DNA of 64,000 nucleotides from an uncultured Sphingomonadaceae bacterium (GCA_947504025.1 CANNFX010000004.1:62001-126000); one strand, 5' to 3'; positions 9,306 to 18,227 are shown, counted from the first letter of the stretch. The notes: generated from the sequence alone by a model not told the origin. A program made the numbers and translations.

Positions 9306-10037
9306 CTACAGGCCGGGAGGGAGGATGCCGCCAATGCGCGGTTCACTGCCCTGTTCGTGTTCTCGAACCGGGGGCGCTGGGGGCGAGACGATGCTGCCAT
9401 CTTCGGCAAGTCCGAGCTGATCTGCATAGATCAACCGGCCGCCAGACAGGTTCCACAATGCCTCGCGAAAATTGTCGGGGCCCATCGCAAAGCAGCCGTT
9501 TGAACGGCCAAGCCGGCCCCATTTGTCGACGTGGCTTTGTTTTGCGTAAGTAGCGGCGTGGGCCACGATCGCACGGTCCAGAGCTGCGCTATTATCAGGG
9601 TTCAATCCGCCCAAGCGGATAGAGGTGCCATACCGACCTTTGTACCATTCCCAAGTCACATAGGCGCCGCGGCTTGTCGCGTTGGAGCCATAGGTGTTGG
9701 AGAAATTGTTGAGCCAGCCGTCATGCTCCGGGTCAGAGCCCGTTCCGTGGCTGACCAGAAATGAGCGAACTTCGCTTTTCTCAAGATTGACAAAATGGAA
9801 GCGCTTTTTTGCCGAGTGGAGACCGAAATCGGCGATTCCGACTAGATCTTTACGCCAAATGGCTTCCCCTGCCTTTTCGAGCTCGCGCTTCGCAATTTCG
9901 AATAGCTTCGCATCGCGCGCACCATAGTTCTTGGCCTGGGCGAACGCTTTTATTGGCAAGGCTGCGCCTGCGCTCAGCGCCAATGCGCCTTTGATTATAC
10001 TGCGGCGGGGGAGCGAGGAGGTCACTTTTTCAGTCAT
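9306..10037 (-). CDS. Murein L,D-transpeptidase catalytic-domain protein, YkuD_2 type, Tat signal
   Basis: 243 residues. The N-terminus PRRSIIKGALALSAGAALP looks like a twin-arginine signal. The body matches the YkuD_2 family: SHGTGSDPEHDG, then GAYVTWEWYKG, His160 in IVAHAATY, and RSNGCFAMG with the probable nucleophile Cys182. Role inferred: periplasmic peptidoglycan L,D-transpeptidase or carboxypeptidase. It is convergent with, and unrelated in detail to, the YcbB-like enzyme next to it. The Pro-rich C-terminus is probably disordered. Confidence 0.8.
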   Translation of the reverse strand: MTEKVTSSLPRRSIIKGALALSAGAALPIKAFAQAKNYGARDAKLFEIAKRELEKAGEAIWRKDLVGIADFGLHSAKKRFHFVNLEKSEVRSFLVSHGTGSDPEHDGWLNNFSNTYGSNATSRGAYVTWEWYKGRYGTSIRLGGLNPDNSAALDRAIVAHAATYAKQSHVDKWGRLGRSNGCFAMGPDNFREALWNLSGGRLIYADQLGLAEDGSIVSPPAPPVREHEQGSEPRIGGILPPGL

Positions 10038-10113
10038 CCATCAAGCCATATCATGAGCTGCCTGCCTTAAGTCTGAACGTCCGCCGCTGCAAGCTCGAGA
10101 GTCCGGTTATGGT

Positions 10114-10695
10114 TCAAGTTCCCAGAGTCATTTTGTCGCCTTCGACCCGCATCCCACCGACTTTTTTCAAAAAAGATTGGCCAAGTAGCGATACATCTAG
10201 GCCTTGGGGAATGATGACCGCATCAACATTGCTGGCGTACAATTCGCCAATCTTGACGGATTCGAGTGTTATGGCGGTTCCCATGACGGTGCCACTGGCC
10301 CCGCGTCCGATCGCACGGATGTCATCTTCGTCCCAGTCCAGTCCCATGTCGCGGGCATCGTCGCCGGTAAGTGCGATGATGCTGGCACCAGTATCGACCA
10401 TGACGCGGAGATCGCGTGAATCTATCGTCGCGGTGGCATAGAAATGGCCATCGCGCTCGCGGGAAAGAATATGATCTGAGTCATTGCGAGCTTTGCTGAT
10501 GCGTGACCCCTGGCGTGTCATCATACGTTTGTTGGACGTTGGTTCAGTACCCCAGTCAGCGCCGCCACCATAAGTCTTGGCGGCCGTCGTATCCGTTTTT
10601 TGACCATAGTCCGGGGCGGGCGCGTTCGATACCGCCAAGACCATAGGTCCAAGCAACAGCGCGGCGATAATCGCAATGGGCACGGGTTTGAACAT
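10114..10695 (-). CDS. Retropepsin-like aspartic protease, membrane anchored
   Basis: 193 residues. One N-terminal hydrophobic segment (IAIIAALLLGPMVLAV) should anchor or export it. The C-terminal 110 residues form a clan AA aspartic protease domain: MVDTGASIIAL with catalytic Asp101, the flap region ASGTVMGTAI, and LLGQSFLKK near the end. This is the alphaproteobacterial TIGR02281-type family. One catalytic Asp per chain means it should act as a dimer. Substrates are unknown. It is divergent from the lipoprotein gene at 10773. Confidence 0.85.
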   Translation of the reverse strand: MFKPVPIAIIAALLLGPMVLAVSNAPAPDYGQKTDTTAAKTYGGGADWGTEPTSNKRMMTRQGSRISKARNDSDHILSRERDGHFYATATIDSRDLRVMVDTGASIIALTGDDARDMGLDWDEDDIRAIGRGASGTVMGTAITLESVKIGELYASNVDAVIIPQGLDVSLLGQSFLKKVGGMRVEGDKMTLGT

Positions 10696-10772
10696 CGCTC
10701 TGGCTTTAGGGCATGCGGTTTAACGCGGGGTAAAGTCTGGCGTGTTGAGTGTTTGACCGGTATCCAAGCGGA

Positions 10773-11306
10773 ATGAAGAAACTAGCTATTCTTGCCGTAG
10801 CCAGCTTGCTGGCATCCTGTGCGTCAACCGCTGGAGAGCTCGCTGGCTCGGCTTCGCAGGCATCTGATCCCGTTGTGACAGAAGAAAGGCCTGCGTTGCT
10901 GCCGAGCACCCGAAAGCCCGCAGCGCCGCCGCGCATCTTTGACGAGACCAAAGGGATAATGCTGCGCGAAAATACTGGCATTACCCTGCAATGGATTGAT
11001 TGGGATGAACGCGGGCAGGTGAAAGTAACCGTAAATGAGAACGGCGTCTGGTTACTGTCGGGCGTGCAAACCAGCCCGGACGGACGGCCCGGTACGGTTG
11101 TGGTCAACGGGATCATCACAGAAATCGGTAGCGATTATTTTCTACTCGATGGTCTGGTTTCGATTTCGGACACGCCAGATGTGGGGCGCCGATGCAGCGA
11201 CAAAAAGATCTGGCGCTTCGGCATCACGCAGGACCGCCAATATTGGCGACTGCGCGAGTTTGAATGGTGTGATGGCCTGACGGACTACATTGATATCTAC
11301 TTCTAA
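10773..11306 (+). CDS. Putative outer-membrane lipoprotein, unknown function
   Basis: 177 residues. The start MKKLAILAVASLLASC has a typical lipoprotein signal with lipobox LASC, so Cys16 should be lipidated. The frame is open a few codons upstream, but ATG 10773 begins the signal peptide. The mature part has a Pro/Ala-rich linker and then a beta-rich domain (TGITLQWIDWDERGQ, VWLLSGVQ). Three cysteines lie in the mature part. I recognise no family. It is convergent with another lipoprotein gene only 6 bases away. Confidence 0.7.
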   Translation: MKKLAILAVASLLASCASTAGELAGSASQASDPVVTEERPALLPSTRKPAAPPRIFDETKGIMLRENTGITLQWIDWDERGQVKVTVNENGVWLLSGVQTSPDGRPGTVVVNGIITEIGSDYFLLDGLVSISDTPDVGRRCSDKKIWRFGITQDRQYWRLREFEWCDGLTDYIDIYF

Positions 11307-11312
11307 ACTGGT

Positions 11313-11804
11313 TCAGGGCAGCGGGTAGGCAAATAGCTCTTCAAAAATAGTATCCTCGCTGCGGCTGGCCGTGTTGCGCCATGCTCCGGCAGTATCAGCG
11401 TTGAGCAATGTTCCTGCGGGTGACAGGACCAGTACGGTGGGCGTTCCGACCACGTTATCGATCCCGAAACGCTGTGCGATATCGATGTTGCGGCCCTTGT
11501 CTCCCTGCGGATAACCGACATCGACATAGGCGATTTCAAACCGCTCCGTGAGCATCGCCTGGAAGCGCGGAGTCTCCATCCATCCAGCGAAGGCGCGGCT
11601 ATCATGGCACCAGTTGGCACCCAGCACTACCAACACATTGCGGCCCTTCGTAGCAGCGCGTTCAAGCGCGGCATCGACATCGGCGTTCGCATCACGTTCT
11701 TTGTTGTAAACGCTCGCTTCGGGATGGTCATTTTGTGCTGATGTTGTGGCGCAACCGCCCAACGCAAGAGCCGCCAATAGTAGACATGCTATATATGTTT
11801 TCAT
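11313..11804 (-). CDS. Thioredoxin-like lipoprotein with a CxxS site
   Basis: 163 residues. Lipoprotein signal ALALGGC gives lipidated Cys18. A thioredoxin fold follows: VLVVLGANWCHDSRAF, later GTPTVLVLSPAG with the cis-proline. The active site is C66-H-D-S69, so the resolving cysteine is replaced by serine. A CxxS protein cannot do a normal dithiol exchange; it may bind mixed disulfides, isomerise or chaperone. ATG 11804 begins the lipoprotein signal. It is the last gene of the ispG operon, 5 bases after the flavoprotein gene. Confidence 0.8.
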   Translation of the reverse strand: MKTYIACLLLAALALGGCATTSAQNDHPEASVYNKERDANADVDAALERAATKGRNVLVVLGANWCHDSRAFAGWMETPRFQAMLTERFEIAYVDVGYPQGDKGRNIDIAQRFGIDNVVGTPTVLVLSPAGTLLNADTAGAWRNTASRSEDTIFEELFAYPLP

Positions 11805-11809
11805 CGCGG

Positions 11810-13252
11810 CTAGTGCTCTGCCTTGGCCGCGGCTGCGAGGCGTTGAAGCCCAGGAATCCCAACCGCTATGGCTTCCTGAAAACCGCCCATGACGGCAAGC
11901 TTTGGACTGCCTTCCGACATCAATTTCGCAACGGTCTGTCCGGTCGGGTCGAGTCTGATTTTTGCCAGCCAAGCGGCAATCTTCGGGTTTTGCGCCCAAG
12001 CGCCGCGGTTCATGAAATTTGTTAGCATGCCGAGCGGATAGGTGTTGGGTGTATCGGTCAGTGGCGAAGGAGTACCGAGCGCATTCTTGGTTGCATCGTC
12101 GTCGAAATTGGCTTCGAGGAAGGCGCTCATCGCCGCGCTCAATGTCACTAGCGGCACGTGCAGCGGCTGCAAAGTGATCGTATCGCCGCGGAACTGCGGG
12201 CCATGCTCGCGGTCTTCGTTAAAGGGCACGGCGGTTGCAGTACAATCGATGAACAGCGCATCTTCGGGCACAGCCACTTCCGCATCCGCGAAAGTCATCT
12301 TGCCCGGTTCGATTGCTTTTACGCGGCCATGGCGGATGACTTTCTTGATTTGACGTAGCAGATCGACTTCGCCCTCGGAGATGGTGGCGTAGTGGAACAT
12401 CTCAGGCTTCACGTTTGGATCGATCCGCAACATGTAACCCTCGCGGCCAAGGATTTCGAACATCTCGTCGCCAGTTTCGGCCTCTGCGGCTGCCTTGAGT
12501 TGGGCAATCTGGTTCTTGACCACGTCTTCAAAGAAGTCAGGCCCAGGCTGGGTATAGGTGCGGTTGATCAGCCAGGAATCGCGCGGGCGAACCCACGAAA
12601 TATGGTCCGGATCAACGCCTGCTTCCAATAGCCAGACGCCCGCATCCATCGCAGTCTTGCCTGCGCCAACGATGACATAGTGGCCCGGCAGATCGTCGCT
12701 GCGCATCCACAGATCAGGAAGCTCTCCCGGGATCACCAGCGGCGTACCATCGGCAACCGCATATTGGCGCTTATGCGTTGCGGGGACCGAGGTCTTGTAG
12801 AAAGTACCATCCACGACCTTGCGGCGGATTTTTACCTTGGTCTCCTTGCCCGACAGGATCGATTTAAATGTGCCGACCATATCATCATCCTTGCCGAGAT
12901 ATTCGGACAGGGGATGATAGCTAACCCGGCCGCTCGGCAAGAAGCGGCGGTTCATCAGATGCGAGAAATATGCCGAAACCTCGGTTCCGCTCGCTAGCGG
13001 AAACAAGCCCTTGTTCGGACCGTGATCATCGACAACATCGTCGCCAAAGCCCATCGAATTGACGCCGTAGAACGCTGATGGCTGGTGCAGGGCCACGAAT
13101 GAGTACGCATCATTCCAGTGCCCGCCGGGTTTTGCATGCATGTCCACGATGGTCACATGACAATCGGGGTCTTCATCCAGTAGCGTATCAACAAATGCGA
13201 GACCAACGGCGCCAGCGCCAATGACGAGGTAGTCTGTTTCGATTTGTATCAT
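11810..13252 (-). CDS. FAD/NAD(P)-dependent oxidoreductase, monooxygenase-like
   Basis: 480 residues. The N-terminal FAD-binding Rossmann motif is VIGAGAVGLAF, and a second dinucleotide motif VIVGAGKTAMDAG (about residue 195) should bind NAD(P)H. GGHWND and the W/H-rich first third recall flavin-containing monooxygenases, but the canonical FMO fingerprint FxGxxxHxxxW is not evident. The substrate is unknown. Its start overlaps the stop of the 93-residue gene (ATGA), and the thioredoxin-like lipoprotein follows 5 bases downstream, so all belong to the ispG transcript. Confidence 0.75.
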   Translation of the reverse strand: MIQIETDYLVIGAGAVGLAFVDTLLDEDPDCHVTIVDMHAKPGGHWNDAYSFVALHQPSAFYGVNSMGFGDDVVDDHGPNKGLFPLASGTEVSAYFSHLMNRRFLPSGRVSYHPLSEYLGKDDDMVGTFKSILSGKETKVKIRRKVVDGTFYKTSVPATHKRQYAVADGTPLVIPGELPDLWMRSDDLPGHYVIVGAGKTAMDAGVWLLEAGVDPDHISWVRPRDSWLINRTYTQPGPDFFEDVVKNQIAQLKAAAEAETGDEMFEILGREGYMLRIDPNVKPEMFHYATISEGEVDLLRQIKKVIRHGRVKAIEPGKMTFADAEVAVPEDALFIDCTATAVPFNEDREHGPQFRGDTITLQPLHVPLVTLSAAMSAFLEANFDDDATKNALGTPSPLTDTPNTYPLGMLTNFMNRGAWAQNPKIAAWLAKIRLDPTGQTVAKLMSEGSPKLAVMGGFQEAIAVGIPGLQRLAAAAKAEH

Positions 13253-13530
13253 TGAGGTGGCTTCTCCGGCTTAAGGTCCGAGACTTTGATGCAACTCACG
13301 CCAAGGTGTTGTCTGAACTTCAGCTCGATCAAGGACAGGTTTTCTTGATGCTGCCTGCCGTACGTCTGTTCGTCCATCTTTTCAGCCTGGAGCATCAATT
13401 CTGCGAAGTGTTGAGATGTGATCATTCCTCCACTTGGGAGCAGGTCTGTAACAACCACATTGCTTCCACAATGGCCGTGAGTCACGCAAAGCTCATGGAG
13501 CAATCCATCGACTTTACTCGGCTTGTTCAC
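13249..13530 (-). CDS. Small protein of unknown function in the ispG operon
   Basis: 93 residues, GTG start. The start overlaps the ispG stop (GTGA) and its stop overlaps the start of the flavoprotein gene (ATGA), which strongly supports it being translated. It has no signal peptide or membrane helix. Three cysteines and several histidines ([12 protein letters not shown]) lie in its first third and the C-terminus is basic. No family is recognised. A reverse-strand frame over the same bases is judged a shadow. Confidence 0.7.
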   Translation of the reverse strand: MNKPSKVDGLLHELCVTHGHCGSNVVVTDLLPSGGMITSQHFAELMLQAEKMDEQTYGRQHQENLSLIELKFRQHLGVSCIKVSDLKPEKPPQ

Positions 13531-14648
13531 TCGGCTGCGACAGCCTGAGCTTCTGCTTCTAACTCAGCGGCCTTGACTTCCACCAGCTCGACAATATGAC
13601 CCAGCATATCGTCGCTTTCGACGGTGTGGTCGGTCACGCCGGATAGATAGACCATGTGCTTGCCGTTCCCGCCGCCGGTTAGACCGATATCGGTTTCGCG
13701 CGCTTCGCCAGGGCCGTTGACCACGCAGCCTAGAACGGAAAGCGAGAGCGGTGTCTTGATGTGGCTGAGGCGATCCTCGAGCGCCTGTACGGTGCGGATC
13801 ACGTCGAAGCCTTGGCGGGCGCAACTGGGGCATGACACAACGCGGACACCGCGGGTTCTCAGGCCCAGCGATTTGAGAATTTCGAAGCCTACACGAACTT
13901 CTTCTTCCGGTTCTGCGGACAGCGAAACGCGGATCGTGTCGCCAATCCCTGCCCATAGCATATTGCCCATGCCAATGGAGCTTTTCACGGTGCCGCCGAT
14001 CAATCCGCCAGCCTCGGTAATGCCGAGGTGGAGCGGGCAATCGACCGCATCGGCCAGCTGCATATAGGCGCTGACTGCGAGGAACACGTCGCTGGCTTTC
14101 ACCGCGACCTTATATTCGTGGAAGTCGTGATCCTGTAGCAGCTTGATATGATCAAGCGCGCTTTCGACTAACGCCTCGGGGCAAGGCTCGCCGTATTTTT
14201 CGAGCAAGTCTTTCTCGAGGCTACCGGCGTTCACGCCGATACGGATTGCACAGCCATTCGCCTTTGCGGCGCGGACGACTTCGGCAACTCGCTCGCTTGA
14301 ACCGATATTGCCGGGATTGATCCGCAGGCAGGCAGCACCTGCGTCAGCGGCCTCGAGCGCGCGTTTGTAGTGAAAATGGATGTCAGCAACGAGCGGAACG
14401 CGGGCAGCTTTCGCAATTTTTCCGAAGGCGGCGGTGCTTTCAACGTCAGGGCAGGACACGCGGATGATATCTGCGCCGGCATCTTCGCAGCGGCGGATCT
14501 GGTCGATTGTGGCAACTGCATCCGATGTCAGCGTGTTGGTCATGGTTTGCACGGTAATCGGGGCGTCGCCGCCGACAGGAACTGCGCCAACCATGATCTG
14601 CCGGCTGTTGCGGCGATCAATATCGCGCCAAGGTCTGATAGAGGACAT
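13527..14648 (-). CDS. ispG: 4-hydroxy-3-methylbut-2-enyl-diphosphate synthase (flavodoxin)
   Basis: 373 residues, normal for the short bacterial IspG. It converts MEcPP to HMBPP, the penultimate step of the MEP isoprenoid pathway, with a [4Fe-4S] cluster. Visible motifs: [17 protein letters not shown] at the start, the TIM-barrel strand LVADIHFHY, and the C-terminal cluster motif [12 protein letters not shown] with a further Cys in [10 protein letters not shown]. It is the first gene of a four-gene overlapping operon that continues with an orphan, a flavoprotein and a thioredoxin-like lipoprotein. Confidence 0.97.
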   Translation of the reverse strand: MSSIRPWRDIDRRNSRQIMVGAVPVGGDAPITVQTMTNTLTSDAVATIDQIRRCEDAGADIIRVSCPDVESTAAFGKIAKAARVPLVADIHFHYKRALEAADAGAACLRINPGNIGSSERVAEVVRAAKANGCAIRIGVNAGSLEKDLLEKYGEPCPEALVESALDHIKLLQDHDFHEYKVAVKASDVFLAVSAYMQLADAVDCPLHLGITEAGGLIGGTVKSSIGMGNMLWAGIGDTIRVSLSAEPEEEVRVGFEILKSLGLRTRGVRVVSCPSCARQGFDVIRTVQALEDRLSHIKTPLSLSVLGCVVNGPGEARETDIGLTGGGNGKHMVYLSGVTDHTVESDDMLGHIVELVEVKAAELEAEAQAVAAE

Positions 14649-14740
14649 GGATGACCTATAGGCGCAAGCTGTTGCGGGTTAAAGGCGCAGTGTAACGACT
14701 CGGTAAATCAAATGCCGTGATCATCATCAGCAGTAGCTCG

Positions 14741-15262
14741 CTAACCACCCGTCAGGCGAAGCTCGTAAAGAAACTCGTCGTCCCGGTGGTTACCGACCAT
14801 GAAATCGATATCGGCGATCTTGGCGAAACCGTAGCGCTGATAGAAGCGCTGGGCTCCGTGATTTCCGCTCCATACTGATAGCTGCATCGCGTCTTTGCCG
14901 TGCTCGTTTGCTTCGGCCAGCGCCCAATCCATCAGTGCTGCGCCAATGCCTTTTCCAGTGACGCCTGGCGCTGTGTAAAGCTGGTTTAGCGCCATTGGGT
15001 CGGTGGCATCTGAATACTCGCGATAAGGGCTTTCGAAGCTGACCTTGCAATAGCCGAGCAGTTTCTCGCCATCTGATGCCAAGTGATACAGCCGGTTAGG
15101 GTCGGCCATGTCTTGAGCCACCCCCTTTTCCGAATAGGCCATATTCAGGAAGGCGTTCAGATCTTCGCTTTTGTAGAGATGCCCGAAAGCGGCGACAAAG
15201 CTGTCACGGCCAATTGCGGCAAGGGCGGGCAGGTCATCCAAAGAAGAGGGGCGCAGGATCAT
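14741..15262 (-). CDS. GNAT-family N-acetyltransferase
   Basis: 173 residues forming one GNAT domain. Motif A is GVTGKGIGAALMDWAL, the acetyl-CoA pyrophosphate loop. The C-terminal motif B region is AQRFYQRYGFAKI. The conserved N-terminus DLPALAAIGRDSF fits the MnaT/RimI-like general family. The acceptor cannot be predicted. It stands alone, downstream of the channel-like gene on the same strand. Confidence 0.85.
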   Translation of the reverse strand: MILRPSSLDDLPALAAIGRDSFVAAFGHLYKSEDLNAFLNMAYSEKGVAQDMADPNRLYHLASDGEKLLGYCKVSFESPYREYSDATDPMALNQLYTAPGVTGKGIGAALMDWALAEANEHGKDAMQLSVWSGNHGAQRFYQRYGFAKIADIDFMVGNHRDDEFLYELRLTGG

Positions 15263-15320
15263 GATCCCGCGCCCCTACTATTATTCAGTCAGAGCTTGAA
15301 GCCCCGATTGAGCGGCCAGC

Positions 15321-16481
15321 TCACTTGCTGTCCCACTCGTTCAGCTTTTTGGCTGCCCATTCGCGTCCGCCAAGGCCAAAGGCCAGAGCGCCAGCAACGG
15401 CCATACCGATCACGATCGCGCTGAATGCGGTCTCCGTGATGATGTCGCCAACACCGGTGTAGCTGAGGCCCATGAACGTGAAGATCACGATCGTTGCCCA
15501 GCGCACGATGGTGCCTGCCATGGAGCCTTCGCTCGCGCCGCCGACCAGCTTGGCCAGCAGATTGGCGATCAGGAAGCCAGCACCGATTACAACAGCGCCG
15601 AATGCCACGCGTCCGCCAAGCCCGAGGACTTCGTCGAGGATCGCTGTGATCTCAGGGAAGCCTAGCGCCTTTGTTGCCATAATCGCGAAGGTCAGGATGA
15701 TCGCAACCTGCACGACACGCGCAATAATTGCAGATGCAGATGTGCCTTCGGGCAGCAGGTCTGTTTCAGCCAACGAGCGATCAACGCCGAGGCCAGCCAG
15801 CAGTTCTGTAAGAAAGTTGACGGCGAACTTGCTGATCAAGAAGCCAATGCCGAGCAGTACCGCAGCAGCGATGATGTTTGGAATAGCTGCCAGGATCATG
15901 CCGAGCATATTGCTGGCAGGGCCGGAAATCGCGGCAATGTCGAGCACACCCAATGCGCCGATTGCGACCGGGATCGCGATCAGGACGTAGATGATTGTAC
16001 CGATCGTGGTGCTGATCGTGGTGTTACCCGTCACATTGTCCACGCCGCCTTTGTTAGCCCATTTATCGAGATCGATCGTCTGCATCGCCGTAACAGCAAT
16101 ATCGCGAACGATCCGGGCAATCATCAGACCAACGAAGAACAGCAGGCCAGCCCCGATCAGGTTCGGGATGAAGTCCATAATGTTTTCAAGCAGTTTGTTG
16201 ATCGGCCTTGCGACTGTATCCAATTCGAGAACTTGCAAGATGCCGAGCAGGCCAAACAACCAGATTAGCAATGATACGATTTTGCCAAGCGATTCACCGA
16301 TGGACGAGCCGCCCGATGTCCCGCGTTGGAGGAAGCTGATGTTGTCGACCAGCTTTGCGAAAGTCCATTTAGCAGCTTTTGCGAGTGCCCAAGTCACGAC
16401 AAGGATCAGCAACGCAATGCCGCCCTTCTCGAGCAGCGCCATCGCTAGCTCCTGATCAAATTTGTAATTACCTAATTGCAC
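15321..16481 (-). CDS. Channel-like membrane protein with conserved TM-helix repeats
   Basis: 386 residues, very hydrophobic. It contains several copies of the conserved TM-helix module found beside MscS channels: an amphipathic helix then F(I/V)xNLIxAxLLFxVGxxIA (seen in DFIPNLIGAGLLFFVG, AAIPNIIAAAVLLGIG and GRVAFGAVVIGAGFLIAN). Unlike true MscS proteins it lacks the beta domain and C-terminal cage, ending with ALAFGLGGREWAAKKL. Role inferred as a small-conductance or osmotic-stress membrane protein. It is divergent from the isoaspartyl peptidase gene. Confidence 0.8.
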   Translation of the reverse strand: MQLGNYKFDQELAMALLEKGGIALLILVVTWALAKAAKWTFAKLVDNISFLQRGTSGGSSIGESLGKIVSLLIWLFGLLGILQVLELDTVARPINKLLENIMDFIPNLIGAGLLFFVGLMIARIVRDIAVTAMQTIDLDKWANKGGVDNVTGNTTISTTIGTIIYVLIAIPVAIGALGVLDIAAISGPASNMLGMILAAIPNIIAAAVLLGIGFLISKFAVNFLTELLAGLGVDRSLAETDLLPEGTSASAIIARVVQVAIILTFAIMATKALGFPEITAILDEVLGLGGRVAFGAVVIGAGFLIANLLAKLVGGASEGSMAGTIVRWATIVIFTFMGLSYTGVGDIITETAFSAIVIGMAVAGALAFGLGGREWAAKKLNEWDSK

Positions 16482-16568
16482 GGTGTAGTCTCCCCTTATG
16501 GTAGGATGGGATCATATCATGCCAATGGGGGCAAACCCAAGGGTGGCTGTGGATTAGAGGGAAATATC

Positions 16569-17597
16569 ATGCTGGCACGATTGGTATTATTCTGCTCTGC
16601 GCTGCTTTTGGTTGGCGTATCGCAGACCAGTTCGGCACAAGAGGTAAATATGGCTGACCAAGATAACGTCCGTTCTGGTCCGAGCTGGAGCATCGCTATT
16701 CACGGCGGTGCGGGCTCGATGTCTCCGGAAAAAATGGATGAAACAGTGCAGGCGGAATATAAAGCCGCTCTGCAAACTGCTCTGGATGCTGGAACGAAAG
16801 TACTCGCTGATGGCGGCGAGGCCCTCGACGCCGTACAGGCAGCCATCATCGTTCTGGAAAACGATCCGCATTTCAACGCCGGGCGCGGCGCAGTGTTTAC
16901 CTATAAGGGTGTGAACGAGCATGATGCGGCGATTATGGATGGCCGCGACCGTTCTGCCGGAGCAAGTACGGGCACAACGCAGGTTAAAAATCCGATCCTG
17001 CTGGCTCGTTCTGTGATGGATGACAGTCCACATGTGTTCCTCAGTCGTGAAGGTGCAGAAGTGTTCGCTCGCGAACAGAATATCGAGATGGTCGATCCCG
17101 ACTGGTTTGCTACGCCTGAGCGCTGGCGTCAGCTCGAGGAGCTTAAGGCCAAGAAACTCGGCTGGTTCGATGTCGATTTGAAATACGGAACGGTCGGTGC
17201 AGTGGCGGTCGACAGCAATGGCAATGTCGCGGCTGGCACGTCAACAGGAGGCCTGACGGGCAAGCGTTGGGGCCGAATTGGTGATTCACCGATGATCGGC
17301 GCGGGCACATATGCCGATAATCGCGCTTGCGCTGTATCCGCAACGGGCGCGGGTGAGTTCTTCATCCGCGCCGGAGTGGCCCATGAAATTTGCGCACGTA
17401 TGCGGATGATAGGCGAAAGCGCCGAAGTGGCAGCCAAGGCTGTGATTGCTGAAGTCGGCGCACTGGGCGGTGATGGTGGCGTGATTGTTGCAGCTCCTGA
17501 CGGAACTACAGCCTTCGCGATGAACACACCGGGCATGTACAGAGGACGCGCCGATAGTAATGGTTTAAATGAAATTGCTATCTTCGAGGATGAGTAA
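16569..17597 (+). CDS. Isoaspartyl peptidase / L-asparaginase, exported
   Basis: 342 residues. An N-terminal signal peptide (LVLFCSALLLVGVSQTSSAQ) indicates a periplasmic enzyme. The body is an Ntn hydrolase of the plant-type asparaginase family: IAIHGGAGS near the start, NAGRGAVFTYKG, and the autocleavage site YGTVGAVA with the Thr nucleophile, followed by GTSTGGLTGKRWGRIGDSPMIG. It hydrolyses beta-aspartyl dipeptides and asparagine. The start ATG 16569 follows GAGGG by 9 bases; the frame is open upstream but that part is unrelated. Confidence 0.93.
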   Translation: MLARLVLFCSALLLVGVSQTSSAQEVNMADQDNVRSGPSWSIAIHGGAGSMSPEKMDETVQAEYKAALQTALDAGTKVLADGGEALDAVQAAIIVLENDPHFNAGRGAVFTYKGVNEHDAAIMDGRDRSAGASTGTTQVKNPILLARSVMDDSPHVFLSREGAEVFAREQNIEMVDPDWFATPERWRQLEELKAKKLGWFDVDLKYGTVGAVAVDSNGNVAAGTSTGGLTGKRWGRIGDSPMIGAGTYADNRACAVSATGAGEFFIRAGVAHEICARMRMIGESAEVAAKAVIAEVGALGGDGGVIVAAPDGTTAFAMNTPGMYRGRADSNGLNEIAIFEDE

Positions 17598-17600
17598 ATA

Positions 17601-17622
17601 GAACAGTTATTAATAATTGTTC
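17601..17622. promoter_or_regulatory. 22-base palindrome, candidate operator
   Basis: GAACAgTTATT and its mirror AATAAtTGTTC form an AT-rich palindrome with a single mismatch. It begins 3 bases after the isoaspartyl peptidase stop codon and directly abuts the promoter-like TTGACT at 17625. A binding site for a dimeric regulator of the gene at 17759 is more likely than a terminator, since no U-run follows. Confidence 0.45.
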
Positions 17623-17624
17623 AA

Positions 17625-17654
17625 TTGACTCTATCCAATTCAAACTTCTATCAA
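17625..17654 (+). promoter_or_regulatory. Sigma-70-like promoter of the exported orphan gene
   Basis: TTGACT (17625-17630) and TATCAA (17649-17654) are separated by 18 bases. It lies right after the 22-base palindrome and about 100 bases before the start codon at 17759. Confidence 0.45.
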
Positions 17655-17758
17655 GCGATTCCCGGCTAGGGTTTTAATAGGGGTCGCTCTTTCGTCGGGG
17701 TTGCTGGCGCCATGCATGATGTATGACTGGCGCGTCAGCTTTGACAGGGGCTAAAATC

Positions 17759-18208
17759 ATGAAATATTTCCGTAAAGCAGCTATTATTGCTGCATCGGCT
17801 GGATTTTTATTCAGCACGCCTGTGATGGCGCAGGACCAATATCCGCTGGTTGGCGGTGATTGGGTTGAGGTGACGGGCATCAGCATCGACGATGGCCATT
17901 CGCTTGATTATGCGAATCATTTGGCAGCTCAGTGGCGGGTCGGCCAAGATTTTGCCGTCGAGCAGGGCTGGATTACCAGTTACGAGATACTGGCCAACGT
18001 GCACCCCCGTGCAGGTGAACCAGACATCTATCTGATCACGCGATTTGGCGATTTTGAAGACGAGGCGGAGGCCGAGCGCCGGGGTAAGCTTTATCGTGAA
18101 ATGATGAAGAAGAACATCGCGAAGCTGCAAGAGGAGTCAGGTGGTCGTGCAGAATATCGTACGATTATGAGCACAACTCTGATGCAAGAGCTGACCTGGC
18201 GCGAATAG
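17759..18208 (+). CDS. Exported protein of unknown function
   Basis: 149 residues. The N-terminus MKYFRKAAIIAASAGFLFSTPVMAQ is a clear signal peptide. The mature part is acidic and contains HLAAQWRVGQDFAVEQGWI followed by YLITRFGDFEDEAEAE. This pattern recalls small ferredoxin-like alpha-beta folds, but I do not recognise a family. ATG 17759 is chosen because AGGGGCT precedes it and it begins the signal peptide; an upstream in-frame ATG at 17723 would mask it. It has its own promoter candidate at 17625 and ends near a terminator shared with the convergent beta-lactamase gene. Confidence 0.7.
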   Translation: MKYFRKAAIIAASAGFLFSTPVMAQDQYPLVGGDWVEVTGISIDDGHSLDYANHLAAQWRVGQDFAVEQGWITSYEILANVHPRAGEPDIYLITRFGDFEDEAEAERRGKLYREMMKKNIAKLQEESGGRAEYRTIMSTTLMQELTWRE

Positions 18209-18227
18209 TCGCCGCCAATTGACGATG

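Noticed and set aside
13252..13548. 98-codon plus-strand frame opposite the small ispG-operon gene
   Set aside because: The minus-strand 93-residue frame overlaps both neighbours by stop/start fusion, which fits the operon; the plus-strand one has no such support.
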